64,000 bases of DNA from the NCBI RefSeq assembly GCF_000517545.1, contig NZ_BAIV01000003.1:186001-250000 (forward strand). Direction: 5' to 3'. How positions within the stretch are numbered: position 1 is the stretch's first letter; each line of letters begins with the position of its first letter. The notes beneath the pieces were generated by a model. The model ran no database searches. It was given only the letters and a program-made list of their open reading frames with translations, and was not told the origin of the DNA. This DNA comes from Bacteroides reticulotermitis JCM 10512. Its GTDB lineage: Bacteria > Bacteroidota > Bacteroidia > Bacteroidales > Bacteroidaceae. Below are positions 29,404 through 40,265 of this stretch, one piece after another. A program made the position numbers and the translations under genes.

Positions 29404-32400
29404 TTACATATTTCGTCCGTGACAGTTTTTATATTTTTTGCCGCTTCCGCAAGGACATGGGTCATTTCTGCCCACTGTTTTCTCTGCACGTACAGGTTCA
29501 CGTTTGGGTTGTTCGCGAGTGTCTTGTTCGGCAGCAGCCTGTTGGTTCGGATCGTTCAAATCTTGTTTTTGTTCACGATACTTGCTCATATCCTGACGTT
29601 GTTCGGGAGCAGCCTGACGTACGTCTACACGGTGTAGGGACGGATCGTTTGCTGGTGGTTCCTGAACCGGAATTTGTCCGCGCATCAAAATGGATATGGT
29701 TTGGTTGTTAATCTTGTCGACCATGATGTCGAATAGACCCACAGATTCTAATTTATAAATCAATAACGGGTCTTTCTGCTCATAGCTGGCATTCTGTACA
29801 GAATGTTTCAACTCATCCAATTCGCGCAGGTTTTCTTTCCATGCTTCGTCAATGACGTGTAGCAAGATGGATTTCTCAAACGATTTAACGACTTCTTTCG
29901 ATTCGCTTTCGTAAGCTGCCTTCAGGTTGCAAGAAATGTTGTACATACGTTTGCCATCGGTGATCGGAATCAGGATGTTTTCGTACATGCTTCCTTGGTT
30001 CTCATACACCTGTTTGATTACCGGATTAGCGATCTGGGCAAGGCGCTCTGTTTTTCGCTTGAAGTTTTCCATGGCAATCTCAAATGATTTTGCAACCAGT
30101 TTCTCTTTCTTGTCATTGCGGAATTGCTCTTCGGTGAACGGTACTTCCATCGCCAGAGTTTGAAGCATCTCCATTTGACAACCTTCGTAGTCGTTGTTTT
30201 CTATCGCGTTGGCGCAACGGTCCCAGATCATGTTTACGATATCCATTCCGATACGTTCACCCATCAAGGCGTGGCGGCGTTTGGTGTAGACTACGGTACG
30301 CTGCTTGTTCATTACGTCGTCATATTCCAACAGACGTTTACGAATACCGAAGTTGTTTTCTTCTACCTTCTTCTGTGCACGTTCGATGGAGTTGGAAATC
30401 ATTTTGTGCTCGATCATTTCCCCTTCCTGGAATCCGAGTCTGTCCATTACACTGGCAATACGGTCGGAAGAGAAGAGACGCATCAAATCATCTTCGAGTG
30501 AAATAAAGAATACGGAAGAACCCGGGTCACCCTGACGTCCGGCACGACCACGCAACTGGCGGTCTACACGACGAGATTCGTGGCGTTCGGTACCGATAAT
30601 GGCCAAACCGCCTGCCGCTTTTACTTCCGGGCTCAACTTAATGTCGGTACCACGACCGGCCATGTTGGTAGCAATAGTCACTGTTCCGCTCAAACCGGCT
30701 GAAGCAACGATGTCTGCTTCTCTTTGGTGCAGTTTAGCATTCAGTACATTGTGGTCAATTTTGCGCATCGTGAGCATTTTGCTCAGCATCTCCGAAATCT
30801 CAACCGAAGTTGTACCTACCAGTACCGGGCGTCCGGCATTGACTAGTTGCTCAATTTCTTCGATTACCGCTTTATATTTCTCGCGTTTGGTTTTGTAAAC
30901 GCGGTCGTTCATGTCTTTACGGGCAATGGGGCGATTGGTTGGAATTACAACTACGTCCAATTTGTAGATGTCCCAAAGTTCACCAGCTTCCGTTTCGGCT
31001 GTACCGGTCATACCCGATAGCTTATGGTACATACGGAAGTAGTTCTGCAAGGTAATGGTAGCGAAAGTCTGTGTAGCGGCTTCCACTTTTACACGTTCCT
31101 TAGCTTCAATAGCTTGGTGCAGACCGTCGGAATAACGGCGGCCTTCCATGATACGTCCTGTTTGCTCGTCTACAATCTTCACTTGTCCGTCGATAACAAC
31201 ATATTCGTCGTCATTCTCGAACATTGTGTATGCTTTCAGCAACTGATTGATGGTATGTACACGCTCAGATTTGATAGCGTAATTGGTCAGTAGATCGTCT
31301 TTCTTCTGAAGTTTTTCTTCGTCAGTAAGGTTTGTTTCATTTTCCAAATCCGAAAGTTGCGAAGTGATGTCGGGCAAAACGAAGAGAGTAGGATCTTCCG
31401 CATTACCTGTAATCAGGTCGACTCCCTTGTCGGTTAAGTCCACGCTGTTCATCTTTTCTTCGATGACGAAATACAATGGATCTGTAACTTCAGGCATTCG
31501 CTTGTTGTTTTGCTCCATGTAGGTCTCTTCAGTCTTCAGCATACCGGCTTTGATACCTTGTTCACTAAGGAACTTGATCAAGGCTTTATTCTTCGGCAAC
31601 GCTTATGGCTACGATATAGTGCGAGGAAACCTTCTTCTTTTTCTTTTTTATCATCGGAAGCGATCAGGCGTTTGGCATCGGAAAGATATTTAGTAGCCAA
31701 TCCTTTTTGCACTTCTACCAAGCGTTCTACTAATGGGCGAAGCTGTTCAAACAATTGGTCGTCACCTTTAGGAACGGGACCGGAGATGATAAGTGGAGTA
31801 CGGGCATCATCGATCAATACGGAGTCTACCTCATCGACAATTCCGTAGTTGTGCGGGCGTTGTACGAGGTCTTTCGGGCTAACTGCCATGTTGTCACGCA
31901 GGTAGTCGAAACCGAATTCATTGTTTGTTCCGAATGTGATATCTGCCAGATATGCTTGGCGACGCGCATCGGAGTTAGGTTGGTGCTTGTCGATACAGTC
32001 TACGCTCAGGCCGTGGAACATATAAAGTGGCCCCATCCATTCGGAGTCACGTTTAGCCAGGTAGTCGTTGACGGTTACTACGTGTACACCGTTTCCGGTA
32101 AGTGCGTTCAGGAATACAGGCAGAGTTGCTACAAGTGTTTTTCCTTCACCCGTTGCCATTTCGGCAATTTTACCTTTATGCAGAACTACACCACCGAACA
32201 GCTGTACATCATAATGTACCATGTTCCATACCGTGTCATTTCCTCCTGCAACCCAGTGGTTTTGGTAGATGGCTTTGTCGCCTTCGATGCGAACGAAATC
32301 TTTGGAAGTTGCCAGCTGGCGGTCAAATTCTGTAGCGGTTACTACGATTTCCGGATTCTCGGCAAAGCGTTTAGCTGTAGCTTTAACAATAGAGAAAGCA

Positions 32401-32726
32401 ATCGGAAGTACTTCATCCAGTGCTTTTTCATATTTTTCGAGAATCTCTTTTTCAATTTTGTCTATCTGCGTAAAGACGGGCTCGCGGTCTTCCAGTTCCA
32501 GACTTTCGATACTGGCTTTCAGTTCTTCCACTTTGGCACGTTCGTCACTGGCGGATTCGCGGATGATTTGTTTAAGTTCTTCCGTTTTATTACGGAGGGC
32601 ATCATTGTCTAGTTGTTCAATCTCCGGGTAAACAGATTTAATCTTTTCGACCCAGGGTTTGAATTCTTTCATGTCTCGAGTGGCTTTATTTCCGAAGATC
32701 GAGCTTAAAATTTCATTAAATCCCAT
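29404..32726 (-). CDS. secA: Preprotein translocase ATPase SecA (1-base deletion near 31603)
   Basis: SecA is the motor that drives unfolded proteins through SecYEG. The Walker A motif is MATGEGKT and the Walker B/DEAD region is [16 protein letters not shown]. Later come [12 protein letters not shown] and [20 protein letters not shown], both helicase motifs. The protein ends with a zinc-binding tail ([16 protein letters not shown]) that recruits SecB or the ribosome in other bacteria. The frame is lost between ALYRSHK and [12 protein letters not shown]; adding an A to an AA run near 31603 gives 1107 residues, normal for Bacteroidetes SecA. Essential gene, so the break is an error. Promoter box at 32771. 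Confidence 0.98.
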
Positions 32727-32770
32727 TTGTATTATTATGTTTATTATTTATCGAATTAAAATTATTGGCG

Positions 32771-32778
32771 CAAAGTTA
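32771..32778 (-). promoter_or_regulatory. -7 box of secA
   Basis: The minus strand reads TAACTTTG, 44 nt upstream of the secA start. Confidence 0.55.
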
Positions 32779-32831
32779 CATTAAAATGCTGGTTTATTTA
32801 TACTTTACGCTTGGTTTTTGCGCGGAAACAA

Positions 32832-34406
32832 TTACCGGATGTCGGTAATAGGAGATGTTGGGCAAGCGTTGGGTGCCCGTATGCGCATGAAGTGAGCCAG
32901 AGTAGGCGCAATATGGTCAATTGTGATAGGAGTCTGTATGATAGCCGGCTTCACCGAGTGTCCGATGAAGATTAGCGGGGAGGGAATATAGGCACTGCGT
33001 ACCACTTTATTTTCCTGTCCGTTTTCGTTTACAATGGTCCATCCGGGGAGTACGTCGATAATGAGGTCACCAGAGCGTTTGCGGTGGTAACTGTTGCGTA
33101 TTTTATAAATTTCCGGAGTCCAAGCTCCCAATAGAAGGCGGTTTGCTGAGTAAACTTCGTTTACTCCACTAAATTGTATGAGGAATTCGGCGGCTTTCTC
33201 TTGTACATCAATGAGATTGAGCTGCTTCTTCTCCAATAGTTTATGATTCAGATAAATTTGTTGGTCGAAATGAGCTTCTACGTAGGTACCTTCACCATAG
33301 GTTGCCATCAGGAACATGTTGAGCAGGGCAGCGCAACGGTTCAGATGGAATTCTCCGGTAGGGATTTTGTAGAGTCCCGAATCAGCGGATTCACTGTCCG
33401 TGTATCCGGTAGATGTGATGAAGAATAAAACGTTTTGTAAGCCGACCTTTTTGTCAATTAGTTCCAGTAGGCTGGCAATGCTTCGGTCTAAGCGAACGTA
33501 TGTATCCTGAATCTCCATCGCACATTCTTGTGGTGATTTGTGTGCGTAGTTTCCGGCGTAAAATGTCAGCGAGAGTAGGTCGGTGATGTCGTCCATCCCT
33601 AAGGTTCCTTTGCTTAGCAGCTCTTCGGTGAGTGCATTGACTTCATCGTTGACAAAGGGGCTGGTGATGAATCTTCTGAATTTATTCTTCCGATCATCAT
33701 CAAATTTGTATTTAAACACGATATCCCGCCAATCTGGCAGGAAAGTGTACATGCCACGTGGGTAAACCGGTTCCCAAGTGATTCCGCTTATTCGAAAATC
33801 GATGGCTTGACGGTCGTTGTACTGATTTGCCCACCATGGGAATTCTCCATAATAGGTACTGCCACTCCATTTACCGGTGTTAGGGTTGAGCCAGAAAGCG
33901 CCATTGGCGGCATGTCCGGCGGCAAAAATGGCAGCGTCGCAGAAAGGGGCGATGGCATAAACCTCTGCCTTGCCTTGAGTTGCTATTTTCAATTCGTCGG
34001 CAATAGTCGATGTGAGTAGCTTGGACGGTGAACTAGCGTAGTCGGTGTAGTACCCCATAAATGCCGAGTCGTCTGTGCTATTCACTGGACGCAGGGTGGA
34101 AGCATCCATCCATTGATTGGCTATAATGCCATTCATGGAAGGTGATGTACCGCTATAGATGGCAGCGATTGCCGAAGAGCGGTCTATGTTACTAAATGTG
34201 TATTGAGCGTTGCGAAATACTCTACCCTCTTTCCAAAGACGCTTGAATCCTTTCTCGCCATAAAGGGAAGAAAAGGCCTCAAGGTAGTCCGTACGCAGCT
34301 GATCGATCGTCAAACCGACTACCAATTTGGGGGCAGTGGGCAACGACTGGGCTTGCAACCCGGTGAAGGTGAGTACGGTGATGAGGGAAGTGAGTAGTCC
34401 TTTCAT
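32832..34406 (-). CDS. Alkaline-phosphatase-superfamily protein, probably catalytically dead
   Basis: An exported 524-residue protein with a signal peptide (1-20) and clear similarity to PafA-type phosphatases: PKLVVGLTIDQLRTDYL at the start, EIQDTYVRLDRSIASLLELIDKKVG in the middle, and a SPLIFIGHSVKP to IDHIAPTLAHFM end. However, of the metal ligands and nucleophile only Asp35 seems kept. The nucleophilic Thr aligns with Arg76, the TDYVGH motif is GNYAHK (Asp to Asn), TADHG is TSTGY (331-335), and the late HG motif is missing. Its ATG overlaps the DUF4105 stop by one base, so the two are translationally coupled. A structural or sensing role is inference. Confidence 0.85.
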   Translation of the reverse strand: MKGLLTSLITVLTFTGLQAQSLPTAPKLVVGLTIDQLRTDYLEAFSSLYGEKGFKRLWKEGRVFRNAQYTFSNIDRSSAIAAIYSGTSPSMNGIIANQWMDASTLRPVNSTDDSAFMGYYTDYASSPSKLLTSTIADELKIATQGKAEVYAIAPFCDAAIFAAGHAANGAFWLNPNTGKWSGSTYYGEFPWWANQYNDRQAIDFRISGITWEPVYPRGMYTFLPDWRDIVFKYKFDDDRKNKFRRFITSPFVNDEVNALTEELLSKGTLGMDDITDLLSLTFYAGNYAHKSPQECAMEIQDTYVRLDRSIASLLELIDKKVGLQNVLFFITSTGYTDSESADSGLYKIPTGEFHLNRCAALLNMFLMATYGEGTYVEAHFDQQIYLNHKLLEKKQLNLIDVQEKAAEFLIQFSGVNEVYSANRLLLGAWTPEIYKIRNSYHRKRSGDLIIDVLPGWTIVNENGQENKVVRSAYIPSPLIFIGHSVKPAIIQTPITIDHIAPTLAHFMRIRAPNACPTSPITDIR

Positions 34407-35589
34407 TATTTCTTTTTATAGGTCAAAATCAAATTGCTCGCTGAACGTATCAGCAAACTGAGTGCCAAAGGTACGACAGCAAAGTCAAATCTCTGTGGTA
34501 TGAGCGGAAAAAGCACTATAAATAATGTTAAAACGGCTAAATTCAAGACCAGATACCAACATTTCTTGCCTTTTCGAATGCAATAAACAATGTAAGGTAG
34601 TAGAAAAAGATGTCCGGGATGGAAGACAAAAAGAAGATAATTGGAACTGACAGCCGGGTGTTGGGAAAATATGGCCAGAAAGGCAAGAACACAGCCGGCC
34701 ACCCCTGCGATTCCGAATAAAAAGAGATCAATACCCCAGAGTCCTTTCTTGCGACGTATGCCGTAGATAGTTCCTGCGGCAGTTAGTATAAACAGCAAAA
34801 GTGCACATTGCAGAGGGGTTGGCATCCAGGCGGTATCTTTTTCAGGTGTAACGTCGACAATCTTTTCTACGGAAGATACCAGCGGGCGCTCTGTCTGCTG
34901 ACCGCTAATCTGTGCCTGAGCGAAAAAGTCCATCAGGTAGAATGGAGCGAACATCATTTGGCGACGGGTAATGGGGGCATCAGCATCACTACCTACGCAT
35001 AGATCAATCCCAAATCGGGCCCAAGGATGCCCTTGGCAATATTGATGAACAATGTCACGGAACGAACGGGCGTTGTCGGGTGGAGTAGTCGGGTAAACTA
35101 CTTGCCCTTCTATGCTCTCTTCTATTTTATCCCGGGGACGGGTAGCACAGTTATCGTAGAAAAAGTTATAGCGGTAAACACGGTTTTGCGGACGGTAATT
35201 TTCCTCCAACAAACGTATCAGCTCTGTCTTTTCTTCATTGGTCAGGTTTAGTACTTGCTGCCATACGCTGCGCCCGTCATACTCATATTCTTTGGCAAAG
35301 TATTCGTAATCGGTAGCTCCCAATTGATAGTCTGTTTCTCCGAGCGCAAAGCGCAAGACGAAGTTAGGAGCGCTGAAACTGAATATTCCGTAGTTGAAAA
35401 CGGCATCGATACCTCGGGAGGGATTTTCATAGCGAATAGCTGTGTGCCCAAAAAGTGAGTAGATTTCTTCACCTGGTGCGCAAGTCAGCAGACTGAGGCG
35501 GATGGAATCGTTCTCAGTAGCGGTTGTCTGAACTGCCGGCCATAAAAAAGGAAGATAGATATATAGGTATAAAGTAAATTCCGTTTCAT
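34406..35589 (-). CDS. DUF4105-family membrane protein (1-base deletion near 35544)
   Basis: A protein of about 394 residues after correction. A signal peptide (MKRNLLYTYISIFLF) is joined to LWPAVQTTATENDS by adding one T to a run of six near 35544. The DUF4105 core follows: GEEIYSLFGHTAIRYEN, NYGIFSFSAPNFVLRFALGE and YRYNFFYDNCATRPRD, with His and Cys residues that could be catalytic. The last 150 residues contain four or five membrane spans. It is coupled to the phosphatase-like gene downstream. Function is unknown; a cysteine-peptidase-like fold has been suggested for related families, but I cannot confirm it. Confidence 0.87.
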
Positions 35590-35698
35590 CCGCTTAAGTG
35601 TTTCTTAATTTTGGCGACGAAGATACAACTATTTGTTGAAAAGTAGAAAGATGCACTCGGAGTATCTTACAAATTAACCCTTTTGTTTTAAATAAGTA
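35590..35698. other. Upstream spacer of the DUF4105 gene
   Basis: The minus strand has TATCTTCG (35618-35625), a near match to the -7 box, 28 nt before the DUF4105 start. Nothing else is evident before the array. Confidence 0.35.
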
Positions 35699-35788
35699 TT
35701 CGTTCCACCGAGGTGTTTGTTTCGTTCTACCCGGGTGTCCGCTTCGTTCGACCAAGGTGTTTGTTTCGTTCGACCTAGGTCGAACGAA
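35699..35788. repeat. Array B: four 22-bp units with ACCnnGGT cores
   Basis: Units start at 35699, 35721, 35743 and 35765, exactly 22 bp apart, each TTCGTTC then one base then ACCnnGGT. The core middles differ in every unit: GA, CG, AA and TA. Units 1 and 3 continue GTTTGT. Unit 4 ends in a perfect 24-bp palindrome whose left half is TTCGTTCGACCT. It lies between the 5' ends of the divergent DUF4105 and coaX genes. Confidence 0.85.
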
Positions 35789-36098
35789 TTAATTCTACTA
35801 AAGAAAGACTTTCGATTGGCTGTTGTGACAGACTAATTTGGACCGTTTTACGAAGAATGAGATCTATGCATATATGGTTCAAAATGATTCTCGATTTATC
35901 TGTAATTACCTTTATATATAGGCTTCTTGTTGCTGATTGTTTGGTGCATTTTAACTGAATATTGTTTGCGCATTTAATCTTATAGATAATGTTTATATCC
36001 GGTAGCGGCTCACCTCGGTCAATTGCGAACTTACTTGAAATATTGGCGGCTTGGTTTGAAGCTTGAAAAAAGTTTTCCCGGATATTTTCGCTTCTATA
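35789..36098. other. Gene-free stretch before the coaX promoter
   Basis: AT-rich sequence without a convincing gene or strong hairpin. An open frame from 36023 is only an upstream extension of coaX, since the promoter lies within it. Confidence 0.5.
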
Positions 36099-36128
36099 TT
36101 GCTGTTTCTTTTTTTTGCTTTACCTTTG
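36099..36128 (+). promoter_or_regulatory. Promoter of coaX
   Basis: TTG at 36099-36101 and TACCTTTG at 36121-36128 are spaced by 19 nt. This sets the transcription start downstream of the longer frame and supports translation from TTG 36155. Confidence 0.7.
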
Positions 36129-36154
36129 CGCGTCCAAAAGAAAACGTAGTAAGG

Positions 36155-36886
36155 TTGAATCTGGTTATTGACATAGGAAATACAGCGGCAAAAATCGCCT
36201 TGTTTGAAGGCAGTGTCATGGTCGAAGTGGTTTATGCCTCGAATCGCTCCTTGGAGTGTTTGGAGAGTCTTTGCTCTAAATATCAGGTTGAGCAGGCAAT
36301 TGTAGCTACGGTAATCGATTTGGACGGAGAATTGCTGAGTCGTTTCGGTGCACTCCGTTTGCCGATACTTTGGCTCAATTCTCAAACGCCGTTGCCGATT
36401 GTTAACTTATACGAAACACCGGAAACATTGGGCTATGATCGGATAGCAGCCGTAGTAGGTGCTCACGAGCAATTTCCGGATAAGAATGTACTGGTAATTG
36501 ATGCGGGGACCTGTATAACTTATGAGTTTATCGATTCTAACGGACAGTATCATGGCGGTAATATTTCTCCCGGACTGCAGATGCGCTTCAAAGCTCTTCA
36601 TCAGTTCACCGGACGCCTTCCGTTACTTGAGTCAGATGGACGGAAACTCCCTCTGGGACGTGATACGGAGACGGCAATACGTGCCGGAGTACACAAAGGA
36701 ATAGAATATGAAATCGCCGGATATATAACGGAGATGAAACATAAATATTCTGAACTTTTGGTTTTTTTAACGGGCGGAGATGAATTTTCTTTTGATACCA
36801 GCGTAAAAAGTATCATCTTTGCAGACAGATTTTTAGTGTTGAAAGGATTAAATAGAATTTTAAACTATAATAATGGTAGGATTTAA
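36155..36886 (+). CDS. coaX: Type III pantothenate kinase
   Basis: CoaX phosphorylates pantothenate, the first step of coenzyme A synthesis. The protein is about 243 residues starting from TTG 36155 ([19 protein letters not shown]), the canonical ASKHA-fold opening. Further motifs are [49 protein letters not shown] and [10 protein letters not shown] longer reading from 36023 would add 44 residues, including a hydrophobic stretch, but it begins upstream of the promoter. Its stop overlaps the next start by 14 nt, so the genes are coupled. Confidence 0.94.
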   Translation: MNLVIDIGNTAAKIALFEGSVMVEVVYASNRSLECLESLCSKYQVEQAIVATVIDLDGELLSRFGALRLPILWLNSQTPLPIVNLYETPETLGYDRIAAVVGAHEQFPDKNVLVIDAGTCITYEFIDSNGQYHGGNISPGLQMRFKALHQFTGRLPLLESDGRKLPLGRDTETAIRAGVHKGIEYEIAGYITEMKHKYSELLVFLTGGDEFSFDTSVKSIIFADRFLVLKGLNRILNYNNGRI

Positions 36887-38141
36887 ACACACGCTTTGTG
36901 CGCTTTTGCTCACGATGGTTACCGGAGTGGCAATCGCTCAAAATAATACAAACTCTCCTTATACACGATATGGCTTTGGCGATTTGTCCGACCAGGGGTT
37001 CGGAAACAGCAGAGCAATGGGAGGAGTAGGTTTTGGACTTCGCGACGGAGCACAGATAAATCCACTGAATCCCGCATCGTATACAGCTATCGATTCATTG
37101 ACATTCCTATTTGAGGGAGGTGTCAGTCTGCAAAACATGAATGTAAACGATAATGGAGTGAAGTTAAACGCTAAAAACTCCAGTTTTGACTACTTGGCTA
37201 TGCAATTTCGTTTGCATCCTAGATTAGCAATGAGTATCGGGTTATTGCCTTTCTCTAATGTTGGGTATAATCTGACGGAAACTGTAGTCGGAAATGGTTC
37301 GACTGTTCCCAGTTATGCAAAAACACTATCCGGTGATGGTGGCTTACACCAATTATACGGTGGTCTTGGCTTCAAAATTCTTAAAAATCTTTCTGTTGGC
37401 GCTAATGTCTCTTATTTTTGGGGAGATATTACACGCACATTGGCGATGTACTATCCAGAAAATTCGTCAGCTTATTCTTTCAAAAAGACAACAGCAGTCT
37501 CTGTTTCGGATTATAAATTGGACTTCGGTGCACAATATACTCATAGCTTAGACAAGAAACATTCATTCACGGTTGGGGCAGTCTACTCTCCAAAGCATAA
37601 TCTTAATAATGATGCGAGTTTGAAAACAACGGCTAGTGTGGAGGATGAGAAGAATATTGACGCAACTTTAGCAGTACCCCATAGCTTTGGAGTCGGAGTA
37701 ACCTACAACTATAATAGGCAATTAACCTTGGGGGTTGATTATAGTTTGCAAAAATGGAGTGATGTTGATTATAAAGGCGATGATCTAGACGGAGGTATGA
37801 AAGAAACTTACGCTTTTACCGATCGTTCTAAAATATCAGTCGGTGCAGAATACATTCCTAGTTTAACAGGACGTTCTTATCTAGGTCACGTGAAATATCG
37901 TTTGGGCGCTTATTATACGACACCTTATTATAAAATAAATGGTGAAAAAGCGGCACGTGAATTTGGCGTAACAGGTGGTTTCGGACTACCAATTCCTCGC
38001 TCTCGTTCCATATTAAGCATCAGTGGTCAGTTTGTACGTGTAAGCGGACAGGGAGCCAATGTGCTGAACGAAAATATCTTCCGCGTCTGTGTCGGACTTA
38101 CATTTAATGAACGTTGGTTCTTCAAACGTAGAGTAGAATAA
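36873..38141 (+). CDS. Outer-membrane beta-barrel protein of unknown role
   Basis: A 422-residue protein with a signal peptide ending AIAQ (about 22) and a mature start [47 protein letters not shown]. The rest is alternating strands with aromatic girdles and ends [18 protein letters not shown]. The opening resembles FadL/PorV-type barrels in Bacteroidetes, but the family is not certain. It overlaps coaX and precedes lptC, in a block devoted to envelope building. Confidence 0.75.
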   Translation: MVGFKHTLCALLLTMVTGVAIAQNNTNSPYTRYGFGDLSDQGFGNSRAMGGVGFGLRDGAQINPLNPASYTAIDSLTFLFEGGVSLQNMNVNDNGVKLNAKNSSFDYLAMQFRLHPRLAMSIGLLPFSNVGYNLTETVVGNGSTVPSYAKTLSGDGGLHQLYGGLGFKILKNLSVGANVSYFWGDITRTLAMYYPENSSAYSFKKTTAVSVSDYKLDFGAQYTHSLDKKHSFTVGAVYSPKHNLNNDASLKTTASVEDEKNIDATLAVPHSFGVGVTYNYNRQLTLGVDYSLQKWSDVDYKGDDLDGGMKETYAFTDRSKISVGAEYIPSLTGRSYLGHVKYRLGAYYTTPYYKINGEKAAREFGVTGGFGLPIPRSRSILSISGQFVRVSGQGANVLNENIFRVCVGLTFNERWFFKRRVE

Positions 38142-38230
38142 TAATAAAACGCTGCTCCGTAAGGATTCCTTTGTTAACAGAAGGTGGCACTCGAGACTGC
38201 ATTCAGGCAGTCAAAAACGGAGAAGCTACA

Positions 38231-38887
38231 ATGAATGAAATAGCTATGTTGCGAAAACGAAGTAACAGTTTATTATATACAAGCATGAGCATAACAATTG
38301 TCCTGGGGGCGACTGTTATGCTTCTTTTATTTTCTTCCTGCGACGGAAAGAAGAAGACTTTAGGTGATGCCATTATTGAACGTGACTCCCTGCCGGTGAT
38401 GAAAACCTTAGGAGTAACTACGCTTATTTCCGATTCAGGAGTGACACGCTATCGGGTTAAAACGGAAGAATGGCTGATGTTTGATCGTAAGAAACCCTCT
38501 TATTGGGCTTTCGAAAAAGGCGTTTATCTAGAGCAATTCGATTCGGTCTTTCACATAGAAGCTAGTATTAAAGCCGATACCGCCTACTTTTACGATAAAG
38601 AAAAACTCTGGAAACTGATTGGCGATGTAGATATACAGAACCGGAAAGGCGAGCGTTTCAATACCGAACTACTCTATTGGAATCAAGCGACTCAAAAAGT
38701 GTACACGGATAAGTTTATTCGCATACAACAGCCCGACCGGATTATTCACTCGTATGGATTTGATTCGAATGAGCAGCTGACTGTTTACACTTTCCGCAAC
38801 ATGGATGGAATCTTTTATGTGGATGAAAATGCAAGCACAGCACCAGCTGCTACCGATTCTCTTAAAAAAGACTCTGTAAAAAAGTAA
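38231..38887 (+). CDS. lptC: LPS export protein LptC
   Basis: LptC bridges the inner-membrane LptBFG pump to the periplasmic LPS conduit. From ATG 38231 the protein is about 218 residues, with a hydrophobic N-terminus containing LLLFSSCDGKK, so it may be a lipoprotein rather than simply membrane-anchored. The LptC fold is seen as strand repeats: GVTRYRVKTEEWLMFDRKKPSYWAFEKG and ADTAYFYDKEKLWKLIGDVDIQNRKGERFNTELLYWN. An upstream TTG at 38171 would add an unlikely leader. It ends 2 nt before the CNNM gene. Confidence 0.9.
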   Translation: MNEIAMLRKRSNSLLYTSMSITIVLGATVMLLLFSSCDGKKKTLGDAIIERDSLPVMKTLGVTTLISDSGVTRYRVKTEEWLMFDRKKPSYWAFEKGVYLEQFDSVFHIEASIKADTAYFYDKEKLWKLIGDVDIQNRKGERFNTELLYWNQATQKVYTDKFIRIQQPDRIIHSYGFDSNEQLTVYTFRNMDGIFYVDENASTAPAATDSLKKDSVKK

Positions 38888-38889
38888 TT

Positions 38890-40146
38890 ATGAGCATCTT
38901 TCTATTTATCATCGTAACCATGGCTTTCTCGGCTTTCTTTTCCGGGATGGAGATCGCTTTTGTCTCGGTAAACAAGTTGCGGTTTGAAATGGAACGTAAA
39001 AGTGGGATAAACTCCCGCATTCTCGGCATATTTTTCCGGCATCCCAATGAATTTATATCCACAATGCTCGTTGGGAACAATATTGCGCTGGTTGTCTACG
39101 GAGTTTTGATGGCCCATCTTATCGGCGAACAGCTACTGGCAAATATTATCAGCAATCACTTCTTAATGGTGTTGACGCAAATCGTTATCTCAACGCTTAT
39201 AATTTTGGTGACGGGAGAGTTTCTTCCCAAAACCTTGTTTAAGATAAACCCGAATCGGGCCTTAAACTTTTTTGCCATTCCGCTTTTTGTCTGTTATATA
39301 CTTCTCTATCCGGTTTCCAAATTAGCGTCCGGACTTTCGTGTATGTTCCTGCGTGTTTTTGGCATAAAGGTAAATAAAGACGCTTCTGCCAAAGCATTCG
39401 GTAAGGTTGATTTAGATTACTTTGTACAATTGGGCATCACCAATGCGTCTGATAATGACGAGTTAGATACTGAGGTAAAGATCTTTCAGAATGCGCTCGA
39501 TTTCTCAAGTATAAAAACCCGCGACTGCATCGTACCGCGTACCGAAGTTGTGGCGGTTGATTTGGCCAACTCACTCGACGAACTGAAAAATCGCTTTATA
39601 GAATCCGGCATATCCAAAATTATTGTCTATGACGGTAACATTGATAATGTAGTCGGCTACATTCACTCCTCGGAGATGTTTCGAAATCCGAAAGACTGGC
39701 GTGAAAATGTAAAAGAGGTGCCCATTGTTCCGGCTACGATGGCTGCCAACAAACTGATGCAGCTCTTCATGCAGCAGAAGAAAACAATCGCTGTTGTTGT
39801 TGATGAATTTGGCGGGACATCCGGCATCGTTTCCTTGGAAGACTTAGTCGAAGAAATCTTTGGTGATATCGAAGACGAACACGATAATACCTCGTATATT
39901 TGTAAACAGTTGAGCGAAAACGAATATATCTTATCGGCACGTTTGGAGATTGAGAAAATAAATGAAACTTTCGGGTTAAACCTTCCTGAATCGGATGATT
40001 ATTTGACGGTTGGTGGGTTGATTCTGAATCAATATCAGAGCTTTCCTAAGTTGCATGAAATTGTGACAGTAGGGAGCTATCAGTTTAAAATAATTAAAGT
40101 GACAACCACAAAAATTGAACTTGTACGACTCAAAGTAGTAGAATAA
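38890..40146 (+). CDS. CNNM/CorC-family transporter-associated protein with CBS domains
   Basis: A 418-residue membrane protein. Residues 1-160 form a CNNM transmembrane domain (AFFSGMEIAFVSVNKLRFE and TGEFLPKTLFKINPN). Two CBS domains follow (about 205-325, with RDCIVPRTEVVAVDL and VVVDEFGGTSGIVSLEDLVEEIFGDIEDEHD). A CorC/HlyC C-terminal domain ends it. Related proteins act in magnesium or cobalt efflux; the flavobacterial GldE is a family member tied to gliding. The gene starts right after lptC and is probably co-transcribed. Confidence 0.92.
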   Translation: MSIFLFIIVTMAFSAFFSGMEIAFVSVNKLRFEMERKSGINSRILGIFFRHPNEFISTMLVGNNIALVVYGVLMAHLIGEQLLANIISNHFLMVLTQIVISTLIILVTGEFLPKTLFKINPNRALNFFAIPLFVCYILLYPVSKLASGLSCMFLRVFGIKVNKDASAKAFGKVDLDYFVQLGITNASDNDELDTEVKIFQNALDFSSIKTRDCIVPRTEVVAVDLANSLDELKNRFIESGISKIIVYDGNIDNVVGYIHSSEMFRNPKDWRENVKEVPIVPATMAANKLMQLFMQQKKTIAVVVDEFGGTSGIVSLEDLVEEIFGDIEDEHDNTSYICKQLSENEYILSARLEIEKINETFGLNLPESDDYLTVGGLILNQYQSFPKLHEIVTVGSYQFKIIKVTTTKIELVRLKVVE

Positions 40147-40265
40147 TGACGGTGAGGGTGAAATTTTTGGCTAATAAATAGATGCATATTAGCATTTTTT
40201 GTATCTTCGTGCGCTAAAATGACAAATAAGAAAATAATAATAAACATAAAATCGTATTAATTAAA

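Noticed and set aside
31755-32612. A 285-codon plus-strand frame opposite secA
   Set aside because: It mirrors the strongly constrained secA coding strand, has a Phe/Cys/Val-rich composition unlike real proteins, and shows no domain.
29404-32726. The secA and other frame breaks as programmed frameshifting
   Set aside because: No shared slippery site or downstream structure; 21 events of the same sign in 20 unrelated genes fit base undercalling.
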